Source: Nitrospirota bacterium
GTDB lineage: Bacteria; Nitrospirota; Leptospirillia; Leptospirillales; Leptospirillaceae
Length of the DNA stretch: 45,070 nucleotides
Reading direction: 5' to 3'
NCBI GenBank assembly: GCA_021816465.1
Contig: JAKAYF010000008.1
Coordinates: 1-45,070, forward strand
Positions 32,288 to 41,027 of this stretch are shown here, piece after piece. Below the pieces are notes generated by a model that searched no databases, had not been told where the DNA came from, and saw only the letters and a program-made list of their open reading frames with translations. Each line of letters begins with the position of its first letter. Within the stretch, counting starts at the first letter, position 1. A program made the position numbers and the translations under genes.

Positions 32288-33886
32288 CTACTTTAAAAAA
32301 GTGACGGACCCGATCGAGTTTCCTCCAGCGTCCTCTCCTCCGACAAGCATGACTCTTCCGTCAGGGAGAAGTGCCGCGCCGAGCTCTTTTCTTTTTGTAA
32401 TGTCGGGACGGAGCCTGCTGTTCCAGCTGTTGCTTCCGGGATCATAGATGTCGAGTTTGTCGAGAACTCCGTTTCTGTTGAACCCGTCGGCCATAAGGAC
32501 CTTCCCGTCTGGAAGGAGAATGGCTGTCGCATAGAGTCTGGGTGTCGGGGATGGCTGGATCTTCTTTCCCCAGACCCGGGATATTGGGTCATAGATGTTC
32601 CCTGTTCCGGAAATCCCATTCTGCCCTTCGAATCCTCCCATAAAAAGAACCTGCCCATTGCTCAGGAGAACACCAGTGCCGCCCATTCTGCTTTCGGGTG
32701 CTGAAGGGAGTGTTTTCCATTTCCCTGTCCGTATCGAATACTCTTCTGTTAAAGCAAGAAATCCTGAGTCGGATTGCCCTCCAATGACCAGAACATTTCC
32801 ATTGGGCAATGAAACGGCAACCGCGCCCATTCTTGGAACGGGATCAGGCGCAATCCTGTTCCATTGTCCTGTTTTTGGTGAGTAAATAAAGGCTTCCTTG
32901 AGGATGCCCGTGCTGTTGAATCCACCAGAGAGGAAGATCCTGTTCCCGGGGAGTGGGGCTGCAGCGGTATAGGAAACCGGCAGCGGGTAATCCGGGATGG
33001 TTTTCTCCCACCGGTTGGTGAAGGGACTGAAGACCTCAACGGTTCCGACGATCCCCGGAGCGGCCTCTCCACCAATAGAAACGACCCGACCATCTGACAG
33101 GGTCACAAGCGCCCCTGAATCTCTTGGGACCGAAAGAGGTTGTCCTGATATTCTCTGGTTTCCGAGCGGAGGGGCGTAATGGGAGAACTCCCTGATGATT
33201 TTTTGTGCCAGTGTGCGAGCCTTGTTGGAGTTTGGAGCATCTGTCGTTTCAAGCAATCCCCTCGAAAGATAGGATGTTGCAAGGATTGCCGGAGACCATT
33301 GGCTGCAGAGCGGAATCTTCTTTCCCCAATTCAAACCGTCGGCCTCCCCGTCAGAGAGATCTTCCACAATGGCCCAGGCGATCAGCCCTGAGGTCACGCC
33401 ACCGATGGAGATTTTTGAAATGGCCTGTCCGATCAGTTTTTCCTCGGTGTTTTCTTCCTCCCGGCTTTTGGCTGTTCTGAGTATTCCTGCGTACTGTTCC
33501 GTTGCGTGGAGATCTTTGAGGGAAGACAAAACCCCTATCTGGAGATTTTGGACCGGTTTTTTGAGGAAGGCTGACAGAAATGGCTTGTAGGGTTTGTTTT
33601 GACAGGTGGAAGGAGACTGTATTGGCAGGATGATTCTGGCAGGGAAGATGGATCGGGGTACCTGCAAGGAGAATCGACCATGTTCATCGATCCTGCCCCT
33701 GATTTCTCCCGGACGGCTTTTTTTGTTCCCAGTATCTGAAATGTGGCGAATGGTAACTGTTCCGGATCGTTCAAGAAGCGTTTGTCCTGATACGAGAACT
33801 GTGTCTTCCGAAAAGGCCGGTTGCTGGAAAAGGAATGTGGACAGTGATACACAGAAGAGAAGGGGGAGTCGATAAAAGCGGGCCAT
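32288..33886 (-). CDS. Exported Kelch-repeat protein
   Basis: The N terminus MARFYRLPLLFCVSLSTFLFQQPAFSED is a signal peptide. Residues about 40-110 are beta-rich, about 115-230 include a Gly/Ala helix (ISIGGVTSGLIAWAIVEDL) and two Cys, and from about 245 a Kelch propeller begins: repeats of the type GALVTLSDGRVVSIGGEA, AAAPLPGNRIFLSGGFN, AVSLPNGNVLVIGGQ, GVLLSNGQVLFMGGFEG, AILLPDGKVLMADGFN and AALLPDGRVMLVGGED, each about 47 residues apart, i.e. six blades. ATG 33886 with TGGAG upstream is preferred to 33913. A strong promoter lies about 100 bases upstream, so it is its own transcription unit. Ligand unknown. Confidence 0.88.
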   Translation of the reverse strand: MARFYRLPLLFCVSLSTFLFQQPAFSEDTVLVSGQTLLERSGTVTIRHISDTGNKKSRPGEIRGRIDEHGRFSLQVPRSIFPARIILPIQSPSTCQNKPYKPFLSAFLKKPVQNLQIGVLSSLKDLHATEQYAGILRTAKSREEENTEEKLIGQAISKISIGGVTSGLIAWAIVEDLSDGEADGLNWGKKIPLCSQWSPAILATSYLSRGLLETTDAPNSNKARTLAQKIIREFSHYAPPLGNQRISGQPLSVPRDSGALVTLSDGRVVSIGGEAAPGIVGTVEVFSPFTNRWEKTIPDYPLPVSYTAAAPLPGNRIFLSGGFNSTGILKEAFIYSPKTGQWNRIAPDPVPRMGAVAVSLPNGNVLVIGGQSDSGFLALTEEYSIRTGKWKTLPSAPESRMGGTGVLLSNGQVLFMGGFEGQNGISGTGNIYDPISRVWGKKIQPSPTPRLYATAILLPDGKVLMADGFNRNGVLDKLDIYDPGSNSWNSRLRPDITKRKELGAALLPDGRVMLVGGEDAGGNSIGSVTFLK

Positions 33887-33992
33887 CAAATGTCTCCAGT
33901 AAGGTCTGTTCATCCATCAGAACGATTGGAAAACGATTCTGAAGATCTTTTATCAGTTTTTTTGAGCTAATTGAGATTGATTATTGAATTCG

Positions 33993-34022
33993 ATTCTATC
34001 GTTCAGCGCTGGATTTTGTCAA
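33993..34022 (-). promoter_or_regulatory. Strong sigma-70-type promoter of the Kelch gene
   Basis: On the minus strand TTGACA (34022-34017, perfect), 18 bases, TAGAAT (33998-33993, five of six). It lies in the gap after the SAM-hydrolase-type gene, and the transcript would have a leader of about 100 bases. Confidence 0.65.
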
Positions 34023-34044
34023 ATCGTTGAGCTTGGGTATCGGG

Positions 34045-34830
34045 TCACAATGATCTGTATTGACCCCCTTCAAGGATGATCCTGATTCGGTCTCCTGACT
34101 TGAGTCCCCATCTCTTTTGGGCGGATCCTTCCCGTTGAAAGATTTCAAGCCAGCCCGAGCTATTGATAAGGATTCCCACATCTCCAACGGGTACATCCTG
34201 ATAAAATCGTACATAGGGTACAGGAATTGGTGCATCAGGTAGAGTGATCTCTTTCGGTGGATCACTGATGTGATATCCAAGGAGAATATTTCCAAAGTGA
34301 TCAACATTCCAGATCCGGCACATTCCTGATGGAGTGGGGTCCGATGACCTTGCCAGCATTTCTGGAGACAGAATCTTGCCGCAAGCTGTTCCCTTTTTTG
34401 CCAGAACCTGTTCGATGAGAGCCTTCGCAAAGAGATCTCTCCCCTGGAATGTCGGAGATCTTTCTTCGGCAGGTTGAAATTCAAGATAAGGGATTCTTCT
34501 GAACGACAGGTTGGGGAACCACTCATTCATTAATGAGGGCAGTCCATTGTCAGGAAGAAAGATCCATCCGAATGGAGAATGGATTTGAATCGGCATCCTG
34601 TCGGATCCAACTCCTGGATCCACGATGACCAGGTGAAAGCTTTCCGGCGGAAACCATGTGATGGTGTCTTTTAGAAACGGAAGGGCGTTGCATGGCTCGA
34701 ACATATCGAGTTCGTGCGTCAGGTCAATAATGGTGGCATTGGGGAGAGAGGAGAGGAGGACGCCTTTTATTGCGCCTGTGTAGGGGTCTTTTGTTCCAAA
34801 ATCTGTTGACAGGGTGATGATTGGGTTCAC
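34045..34830 (-). CDS. SAM hydroxide adenosyltransferase (DUF62/chlorinase-fluorinase family)
   Basis: Members split S-adenosylmethionine with water to adenosine and methionine; the fluorinases and chlorinases use halide instead. Seen: ITLSTDFGTKDPYTGAIKGVL, ATIIDLTHELDMFEP, FHLVIVDPGVGSDRMPI, FLPDNGLPSLM, PTFQGRDLFA and, in the C-terminal domain, VDHFGNILL, all in the order expected for the family. 261 residues. GTG 34830 overlaps the stop codon of the upstream gene (GTGA) and puts the first strand at the N terminus, so it is preferred to the track ATG at 34872. The typical hydroxide form is assumed; a halogenase-specific loop cannot be judged by eye. Confidence 0.92.
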   Translation of the reverse strand: MNPIITLSTDFGTKDPYTGAIKGVLLSSLPNATIIDLTHELDMFEPCNALPFLKDTITWFPPESFHLVIVDPGVGSDRMPIQIHSPFGWIFLPDNGLPSLMNEWFPNLSFRRIPYLEFQPAEERSPTFQGRDLFAKALIEQVLAKKGTACGKILSPEMLARSSDPTPSGMCRIWNVDHFGNILLGYHISDPPKEITLPDAPIPVPYVRFYQDVPVGDVGILINSSGWLEIFQREGSAQKRWGLKSGDRIRIILEGGQYRSL

Positions 34831-35543
34831 TGGTTCCTCGTAGATGGGGTTTTTCTGTAGTAAAGATAGCAAACGCCTGTCAGTGCGATGCCGGCAGCAA
34901 AGCCTTTCCAGAAAGATTGGGTATTTCCTCCAAGAATGAACCCGGAGAATCCGCCAAGAAAAGAGATATTCAGGAATTCGCTCCGAATTCCTGATGATAT
35001 GTTTGACTTCTGCTTTTCGTCAAAGGGGTGGAGAAGGCGACACAGATTGTGTCTGCTGGGGATAAATCCGGGGACGGTGGTCTTGTAACGGTCAAACTCC
35101 GGAAACTGACCTGAAAGGAACTGGTCTTCATAATGTGCGAGAAAAAGAATAAATGGAATGGCAAGAAAAAGAATGATTACCGCAGAGACAGGGGAGTTCA
35201 TTGGTGCGAGTGAGATCAGGATGAGAATGGATCCTGCATGAATGGGATGCCTGATTGCTCCATAAAGGCCTCCTGATTCAAGTGTGGCGGCTTTTGGCAG
35301 CGATCTCCAGACAATGTCGGAGCCCAGTATGGATGCTCCGGAGACTCTCAGCCAGAGCCCTGCAAGGTAAAGTGACATGAGTATGCTGTAGGAAAGGTGC
35401 AGTGTCATGACGGTGAGTGAGCCTGCACGATCGAGAAGCAATGCGATGACAGGGTGAGGGTATAGCGTATTGATTTTCCATAATCCGGCAAAAAGAAGGA
35501 GAAGAATCGGAACTCTTCCCTGATAAAAGATATTGGCTATCAT
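34827..35543 (-). CDS. ICMT/PEMT-like membrane methyltransferase
   Basis: A polytopic membrane protein with the isoprenylcysteine carboxyl methyltransferase/PEMT signature: LESGGLYGAIRHPIHAGSIL followed by a hydrophobic pair and HYEDQFLSGQFPEFDRYKTTVPGFIP near the C-terminal end of the catalytic part. A further hydrophobic segment (FWKGFAAGIALTGVCYLYY) ends the protein. The track ORF begins at 35888, but the added 115 residues are low-complexity Ser/Lys/Glu-rich and unlike the family; ATG 35543 opens into the first helix and is preferred, though its ribosome binding site is poor. It is coupled to the downstream SAM-dependent gene by an overlapping GTGA. Natural substrate unknown. Confidence 0.78.
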   Translation of the reverse strand: MIANIFYQGRVPILLLLFAGLWKINTLYPHPVIALLLDRAGSLTVMTLHLSYSILMSLYLAGLWLRVSGASILGSDIVWRSLPKAATLESGGLYGAIRHPIHAGSILILISLAPMNSPVSAVIILFLAIPFILFLAHYEDQFLSGQFPEFDRYKTTVPGFIPSRHNLCRLLHPFDEKQKSNISSGIRSEFLNISFLGGFSGFILGGNTQSFWKGFAAGIALTGVCYLYYRKTPSTRNQ

Positions 35544-36173
35544 TATTTTCCCGGAGTTGCTTTGAGTTGTTTGTTCTTTTTCTTGGCCGCATCCCATTGC
35601 CGGAAATCTGTCTTCGGGGAGAACGTCGTCATGTGATCCGGAAAACGATTGCGAACACGTCTGGCCGAAGCCGTTTTCAGAAGGAAGTTTCGGGGCGAGG
35701 GCTTTTCGCCGATGCTTTGTCATCAAAACGGTATTCAGCTTGAGAGAACAGATGGCTTGAGACTTTGAACTATTTGTTGAGCTTTCTGTGGCCAAGGGTA
35801 GCATGCCCACATGGAGAGCGGCAACCGATTTCGTGCCTGTCTTGCTCTCCGAGAAGAAAGATTCTTCCTCCTCATTGATCGGACTCAACAGTTCATCGCC
35901 AGCGCCAAAAAGACCATTTTTACTTTTGGAAGCGCCGGGTTCCGCCGATCAGAGATAGTCCTGGTTCGGGTACATTCATCATGATGGATTGTTGCTGACT
36001 TGTTTTTTAGTGATTGTTATTATTTGCATTTGTTTCGATTTGGTTTCAATGGCAGAGCTCGTTGTTTCTTTTTTTTGAATGTGTCTTGAAAGGGCTTTAT
36101 TTTCACTTCTTTTTGAGATATGATTAAAAGATTCCAAGCCGTAGAATGCGGCGAGCAGGGGGGTCCATTTCGA
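35544..36173. other. Divergent intergenic region upstream of rpsA
   Basis: About 630 bases without a supported gene. The part at 35544-35888 is open in the methyltransferase frame but reads as unlikely protein. From about 35990 the sequence becomes A+T-rich, with several T runs, and holds the probable rpsA promoter. I see no RNA gene or repeat. Confidence 0.4.
36075..36103 (+). promoter_or_regulatory. Candidate rpsA promoter
   Basis: TTGAAT (36075-36080), 17 bases, TATTTT (36098-36103), within an A+T-rich tract; transcription would start near 36110, about 64 bases before the chosen rpsA ATG. Confidence 0.4.
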
Positions 36174-37931
36174 ATGTCAAAAGAGCAGAGTTTAGATCAG
36201 AATCACCAGGTTAGTGTTGAAGAGTCGGAGTTTACTCCGGAGATGATGGAAAGCCTTTACGCAGAGACTCTTCGGAATCTTGAGGAAGGTTCTGTTGTCG
36301 AGGGTCGGGTAATCGATATCTACCCGAATGAAGTCGTGGTCGATATCGGCTACAAGTCTGAAGGGCACATCGCAAAGTCAGAATTTTCTGATGAAGAGAT
36401 CCAGGGACTTAAGGTGGACGATATTATTCATGTCTATCTTGAAGAACGGGAAGATCTTCATGGGAATCTGGTTCTTTCGAAGGAAAAAGCGGACCGGATG
36501 AAGGTCTGGGATGCGATTGAGGAAAGCTTCAATCGTGGAGATGTCATGGAAGGTAAGGTTGTGGCCAGAATCAAGGGCGGTATGACCGTCGATGTTGGTC
36601 TCAAGGCGTTTCTTCCGGGTTCCCAGATTGATCTCCGGCCTGTCAGGGACATGGATCGCCTGATTGGTCAGACGATTCAGGTGCGCATTATAAAGATGAA
36701 CAAAAAGCGGGGAAATATCATCGTCTCCCGCAGGGTTCTTCTTGAAGAATGGCGCGATCGTCGCAAGAAGGTTACGATGGATGCCCTTAAGGAGGGAGAA
36801 GTTCTTGAAGGAATCGTCAAGAACATCACCGACTATGGTGCCTTTATCGATCTTGGTGGTATTGATGGCCTTCTGCATATTACCGATATGTCATGGGGAC
36901 GCGTCAGCAATCCTCAGGACCTTATGAATGTTGGTGATAAGCTTAACGTGGTTGTTCTGAAGCATGATCGTGATACAGGCAGGGTCTCTCTGGGCTTGAA
37001 ACAGTTGAGTGCTGATCCGTGGACGCTTGTTGCAACACGCTATCCCGAGTTTTCCAAGGTTGCGGCCAAAGTCGTTTCCATTACCGATTACGGCGCCTTC
37101 CTTGAGATCGAGCCAGGTGTTGAAGGCTTGATGCATGTGACAGAAATGAGCTGGAACCATGAGGTGAAGCATCCCAGCAAGATTATGAATGTCGGGGATG
37201 TTGTCGAGGCTCGTGTTCTGAAAATCGATGAGAAAAATCGCAAGATTTCTCTCGGGTTGAAGCAGCTCGGTCCGAATCCGTGGGATAGCGTTGAAGAGCG
37301 ATATCCTGTCGGGACAGTTGTTTCCGGAAAGGTCAAGAGCCTGACTGACTTTGGTGCATTTGTCGGTCTTGATGAAGGTATTGATGGCCTGATTCATATT
37401 TCGGACATGTCATGGACCAAGCATGTGCGACATCCTTCTGAGCTGTTCAAAAAAGGACAGAAAGTTGATGTTGCTGTTCTTAAGATTGAAAAAGAGCGCC
37501 AGAGACTGTCTCTTGGATTCAAACAGCTCTCCCAGGATCCATGGGATGCCGAGATTCCGGAAAAGTTTGCTGTTGGCGTGTCTGTCGATGGTGTTATCAC
37601 CAAGGTGATGGATTTCGGCTTCTTTGTCGAACTGGCTGAGGGAGTCGAAGGACTTGTTCATGTCAGTGAGGTAGATATTGAGTCGGGACAGCGTCTTGAT
37701 CAGTCCTACCAGGTCGGTTCAACAATTTCCGTTAGAGTTATCAAGCTCGATCCCGCGGAAAGGAAAATCGGTTTGTCGGTAAAGCCGATGCCTGAAGGTG
37801 GATACCATGCAGAGCCTGTGGCAGCTCCCGTAACAGCAGCTCCATCGCCTTCTGTGAGCGCGATGGAAGATGCGATGAAGTCAGCCCGTAAAAAAGGTCG
37901 CAAGGGGCAGGACTCTGATTCGGAAGAATAA
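36174..37931 (+). CDS. rpsA: 30S ribosomal protein S1
   Basis: S1 binds mRNA leaders on the 30S subunit. Six S1 (OB-fold) domains follow one another: SVVEGRVIDIYPNEVVVDIGYKSEG, DVMEGKVVARIKGGMTVDVGLKAFLPGSQ, EVLEGIVKNITDYGAFIDLGGIDGLLHITDMSW, KVAAKVVSITDYGAFLEIEPGVEGLMHVTEMSW, TVVSGKVKSLTDFGAFVGLDEGIDGLIHISDMSW and VSVDGVITKVMDFGFFVELAEGVEGLVHVSE. The tail is Ala/Pro then Lys-rich. I choose ATG 36174 (MSKEQS), after AGGGGGG, over the track ATG 36120; it gives 585 residues, close to the family's 550-580. It is followed by a strong terminator. Confidence 0.95.
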   Translation: MSKEQSLDQNHQVSVEESEFTPEMMESLYAETLRNLEEGSVVEGRVIDIYPNEVVVDIGYKSEGHIAKSEFSDEEIQGLKVDDIIHVYLEEREDLHGNLVLSKEKADRMKVWDAIEESFNRGDVMEGKVVARIKGGMTVDVGLKAFLPGSQIDLRPVRDMDRLIGQTIQVRIIKMNKKRGNIIVSRRVLLEEWRDRRKKVTMDALKEGEVLEGIVKNITDYGAFIDLGGIDGLLHITDMSWGRVSNPQDLMNVGDKLNVVVLKHDRDTGRVSLGLKQLSADPWTLVATRYPEFSKVAAKVVSITDYGAFLEIEPGVEGLMHVTEMSWNHEVKHPSKIMNVGDVVEARVLKIDEKNRKISLGLKQLGPNPWDSVEERYPVGTVVSGKVKSLTDFGAFVGLDEGIDGLIHISDMSWTKHVRHPSELFKKGQKVDVAVLKIEKERQRLSLGFKQLSQDPWDAEIPEKFAVGVSVDGVITKVMDFGFFVELAEGVEGLVHVSEVDIESGQRLDQSYQVGSTISVRVIKLDPAERKIGLSVKPMPEGGYHAEPVAAPVTAAPSPSVSAMEDAMKSARKKGRKGQDSDSEE

Positions 37932-37952
37932 ATAGGCTCAAAAAAGATACCG

Positions 37953-37987
37953 TTCGTGGCTGGCTTTTGCTGGCCACGAATTTTTTT
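37953..37987 (+). terminator. Intrinsic terminator after rpsA
   Basis: TTCGTGGC (37953-37960) pairs with GCCACGAA (37973-37980), immediately followed by seven T. A textbook Rho-independent terminator, 21 bases after the rpsA stop. Confidence 0.9.
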
Positions 37988-38132
37988 GTCCTGGGATATA
38001 TATTCTTTGTTGCTAGTTCGCTATTATAAAAACTCGCCCAGTTGGAATCATGTTTAACAAGTCATCGTGCTATTATCGCCAGTAATCTTTTCAGAAAGGC
38101 TTGCCTCTGAATGGCCTTTCTTCCATTCGGGA

Positions 38133-38138
38133 TATAAT
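38133..38138 (+). promoter_or_regulatory. TATAAT directly before the sppA ATG codons
   Basis: A perfect -10 hexamer abuts the first of three ATGs. Transcription would then start at about the third ATG, suggesting a leaderless or nearly leaderless message. No -35 match lies at normal distance, so chance is possible. Confidence 0.3.
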
Positions 38139-39029
38139 ATGATGATGAGACTTGGTAAATTCTTTAAATATGTTTTTGTTCTGGTCCTTGTGACCGCCTC
38201 GGTCTATCTGCTTGCTCAGATGGCCGCCTATATGGGGAAAAGTCTTCCCCTGATTGGTGGTGCGCGTATCGGAGTTGTCAGGGTTTCGGGGGTTATTGTA
38301 TCATCCGCTGAAACAATCCGGCAGCTGCGGGCACTCGATAGTGATCCGTCAATCAAGGCTATTATTCTGAGAATCAACAGTCCGGGTGGTGCGGTCGTTC
38401 CTTCTCAGGATATTTATGAGGAAGTGGGCAAGATTCGGGCGAAGGGGAAGCCCGTAATTTCGTCTATCGGAACTCTCGGTGCATCTGGTGCTTATTATAT
38501 TGCCTCCGGTACGGATTACATCATGGCCAGTCCCGGCTCTCTGACCGGTTCGATTGGTGTAATCATGGAGCTTGCTGAGTTCAAGGACCTTCTGGACAAG
38601 CTGGGGATCAAAAGCGAGGTCCTGAAGGCTGGGGCAATGAAAGATGCCGGTTCTCCTTTTCGACCGATGACTCCTGCTGAACAGGCGTATATGCAAACAC
38701 TTCTTGCAAATATCCATGCCCAGTTCATCAACGATGTCTCGAAGGGAAGGAAAATACCGGTCGAAACGTTGAAGCCCCTGGCGGATGGTCGGGTTTTTAC
38801 AGGAAAGATGGCGTTGGGGCTGCATCTCGTTGATGGCTTGGGTGACTACAGGGATGCTGTGGCCAAGGCACAGCATCTGGCTCATCTTTCTGGAACACCT
38901 GAGCTAAAGGAATTTCCGAAAAAATCATTTTTGGACTCTGTGTTTTCCTCGAAGGTTTCTTCTTACTTGACCGGTGTAACAGGCAGTTCCGGAGGTTTTT
39001 GGGCGATTATGCCCGGCCGTGGTTTTTAG
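38139..39029 (+). CDS. sppA: Signal peptide peptidase SppA
   Basis: A membrane-anchored serine protease that degrades cleaved signal peptides. N-terminal membrane segment YVFVLVLVTASVYLLAQM, then the protease domain: IGVVRVSGVI, ILRINSPGGAVVPSQDIYEEV, SIGTLGASGAYYIAS with the nucleophile Ser, and LKAGAMKDAGSPFRPMT with the general-base Lys of the Ser-Lys dyad. This is the short, single-domain form (about 296 residues) as in Bacillus. Three tandem ATG codons (38139, 38142, 38145) follow a TATAAT with no visible ribosome binding site; the track start at 38067 is upstream of the membrane segment and not preferred. Confidence 0.93.
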   Translation: MMMRLGKFFKYVFVLVLVTASVYLLAQMAAYMGKSLPLIGGARIGVVRVSGVIVSSAETIRQLRALDSDPSIKAIILRINSPGGAVVPSQDIYEEVGKIRAKGKPVISSIGTLGASGAYYIASGTDYIMASPGSLTGSIGVIMELAEFKDLLDKLGIKSEVLKAGAMKDAGSPFRPMTPAEQAYMQTLLANIHAQFINDVSKGRKIPVETLKPLADGRVFTGKMALGLHLVDGLGDYRDAVAKAQHLAHLSGTPELKEFPKKSFLDSVFSSKVSSYLTGVTGSSGGFWAIMPGRGF

Positions 39030-39078
39030 GAAGTTCCTCATTCGTGTTCGTGATTTTTGATACAAGTTGGGAGGATCG

Positions 39079-39375
39079 ATGACGAGAGACGATTTGATTC
39101 GAAGAATCGCAGAAGAGATGCCGGGTATTTCCATTCCTGAAGCAAGAAGGTTGATTCTTCTTTTTGTTGAAGGCATGAAAAAAGGTCTTAACGAGGCTGA
39201 AAATCTGGAGTTCAGACGGTTTGGTGTTTTTGAGGTCCATCACCGGAAGGCCCGAACTGCAAGAAATCCGAGGACTGGTGCCTCTGTTCAGGTCGGTTCC
39301 CGACGCAGTCTTGTTTTTCGTCAGGGAAAGGTTCTGAAGGCCAGAATGAAAAATCTTACAAAAAGAACAATCTGA
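39079..39375 (+). CDS. HU/IHF-family DNA-binding protein
   Basis: A 98-residue bacterial histone-like protein. It shows the helical N-terminal half (MTRDDLIRRIAEEMPGISIPEARRLILLFVEGMKKGLN) and the beta-arm half with NLEFRRFGVFEVHHRKARTARNPRTGASVQVGSRRSLVFRQGKVLK; the RNPRTG is the DNA-contacting arm tip with the conserved Pro. GGGAGG at six bases before ATG 39079 supports this start over the TTG at 39067. Its stop overlaps the ffh start (TGATG), so they are coupled. HU versus IHF subunit is not resolved. Confidence 0.94.
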   Translation: MTRDDLIRRIAEEMPGISIPEARRLILLFVEGMKKGLNEAENLEFRRFGVFEVHHRKARTARNPRTGASVQVGSRRSLVFRQGKVLKARMKNLTKRTI

Positions 39376-40709
39376 TGTTTGAAGGATTATCGCAGCGTTT
39401 TGATCAGATACTGAGGAAAATCACCGGGAAGGGCCTTCTGACGGAGTCCCAGGTTGGCGAGACCCTTCAGGAGATCCGTACAGCTCTTCTCGAAGCTGAT
39501 GTGACGCTTGATGTTGTGACAAGGTTCGTTGAGACACTTCGTCAGAAGCTTGTTGGTACAGAGGTTTCTAAAGCATTGACCCCTGTCGAGACGGTTTTGA
39601 AGGAGGTTTACTCAGAAGTTGTCAGGATCCTTGGCGAAAACAAGGCAACAATACAGCTTTCATCAAAGCCTCCCACGATCATTTTTCTGATGGGGCTGCA
39701 GGGGTCAGGAAAGACTACAACCGTTGCAAAGCTTGCGTATCACTTCCGGCAGTCAGGAAAGCGTGTCTTGATGGTGGCATCTGATCTCCAGCGCCTGGCT
39801 GCTGTTGAACAGTTGCGGGTGTTGGGTGAGCAGGTTGGTGTTCCTGTCGTTTTGCCGAAAGATAATGTTACAAAGCCGAAAGACATGTACTCAGATGTCA
39901 GGCGTCGATGGATCGAAGGAATGCATGAGGTGGTGATTGTTGATACTGCCGGTCGCCTTTCAATTGATGATGAACTGATGAATGAGCTCCAGGAGTTGAA
40001 GGCATTGTACAATCCAAAAGAATCGCTTTTGGTCCTTGATGCCATGACTGGACAGGAGTCAGTTCATGTTGCCCAGACCTTTGACCAGAAAATTGGTCTT
40101 GATGGGGTGATCTTCACCAAGCTTGATGGCGATGCACGGGCCGGTGCCATCCTGTCGATCAGAAGCGTTCTTGGAAAACCGATCAAGTTTGTTGGAACCG
40201 GAGAAAAAACAGACCGGCTTGAACCTTTTTATCCTGACAGGGTTGCCTCCCGAATTATCGGAATGGGGGATATCCAGACTCTGATCGAAAAAGCTCAGCA
40301 TGCAGTGACCAGGGAAGAAGCTGAGAAAATGGTTAATCGGGTTGTCAAGAACCAGATAACCTTCGATGATTTTCTGGATCAGATTCGCACGATGAGAAAA
40401 ATGGGATCCGTTAATGATATATTATCGATGATTCCGGGTGCATCGAGTGTCAAGGACAAGCTGGACATGGGTGTTGTCGAGAAAGAGATGAAGAGGACTG
40501 AAGCCGTCATTCTTTCCATGACAAAAAAGGAAAGAATTTCTCCTGAGATTATTGATGGCAGCAGGAGACGCCGGATAGCATCCGGTTCGGGGACAACGGT
40601 ACAGGTCGTCAATCAGGTATTGCGTCAGTTTGAGCAGGTGAGAAAAATGATGCGCACAGCCCTTAAGCCAAATGGTAAAAGAGCATTGCGTTCGATGCTT
40701 CCCTTTTAG
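39375..40709 (+). CDS. ffh: Signal recognition particle protein Ffh
   Basis: Ffh is the SRP54 GTPase that binds 4.5S RNA and signal sequences for cotranslational membrane targeting. Seen: N-domain ALLEADVTLDVVTRFVETL, G-domain P-loop MGLQGSGKTTTVAKLAYHF (about 106), DTAGRLSIDDELM, TKLDGDARAGAILSI, and the Met-rich M domain with KMGSVNDILSMIPG and RRIASGSGTTVQVVNQVLRQF (RNA-binding helix-turn-helix). 444 residues, normal. Starts within the stop of the HU gene. Its position before rpsP-rimM-trmD-rplS is a classic bacterial order. Confidence 0.97.
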   Translation: MFEGLSQRFDQILRKITGKGLLTESQVGETLQEIRTALLEADVTLDVVTRFVETLRQKLVGTEVSKALTPVETVLKEVYSEVVRILGENKATIQLSSKPPTIIFLMGLQGSGKTTTVAKLAYHFRQSGKRVLMVASDLQRLAAVEQLRVLGEQVGVPVVLPKDNVTKPKDMYSDVRRRWIEGMHEVVIVDTAGRLSIDDELMNELQELKALYNPKESLLVLDAMTGQESVHVAQTFDQKIGLDGVIFTKLDGDARAGAILSIRSVLGKPIKFVGTGEKTDRLEPFYPDRVASRIIGMGDIQTLIEKAQHAVTREEAEKMVNRVVKNQITFDDFLDQIRTMRKMGSVNDILSMIPGASSVKDKLDMGVVEKEMKRTEAVILSMTKKERISPEIIDGSRRRRIASGSGTTVQVVNQVLRQFEQVRKMMRTALKPNGKRALRSMLPF

Positions 40710-40757
40710 TTAAAGGAGAGGCTTTTTGGATATTCAATTTAAGCTAAGGAGATTATT

Positions 40758-40994
40758 TTGTCAGTAAGAATCCGTCTTTCCCGCCTTGGAAGAAAAAAGA
40801 GCCCCATTTATCGCATCGTTGTCGCTGATTCCCGATGCCCAAGGGATGGTCGCTTCCTTGATATTGTTGGAGCCTATTCCCCAAGGGATAACGACCAGGT
40901 CACATTCAAGACCGAAAAGCTTGGGTCATGGCTTCAAAAGGGTGCAATGCCGACAGATACGGTTGCTCGCCTTATCCGAAAGGCAAAAGTTTAA
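40758..40994 (+). CDS. rpsP: 30S ribosomal protein S16
   Basis: 78 residues: MSVRIRLSRLGRKKSPIYRIVVADSRCPRDGRFLDIVGAYSP is the S16 core, ending with KGAMPTDTVARLIRKA. TTG start with AAGGAG seven bases upstream. In many genomes a KH-domain gene follows before rimM; none is present here. The stop codon lies inside a short terminator-like hairpin. Confidence 0.96.
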   Translation: MSVRIRLSRLGRKKSPIYRIVVADSRCPRDGRFLDIVGAYSPRDNDQVTFKTEKLGSWLQKGAMPTDTVARLIRKAKV

Positions 40995-41014
40995 CAGGAA
41001 AATGCCTGTTTTTT
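40993..41014 (+). terminator. Short terminator-like hairpin between rpsP and rimM
   Basis: AACAGG (40993-40998), loop AAAATG, CCTGTT (41005-41010), then TTTT. The stem is short and A/T-closed, so it may reduce rather than stop transcription into rimM-trmD-rplS. Confidence 0.5.
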
Positions 41015-41027
41015 CGGGAGGTGATCC

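Noticed and set aside
35544-35888. N-terminal extension of the ICMT-like protein
   Set aside because: Low-complexity, no membrane segment and unlike the family; kept only as an open frame.
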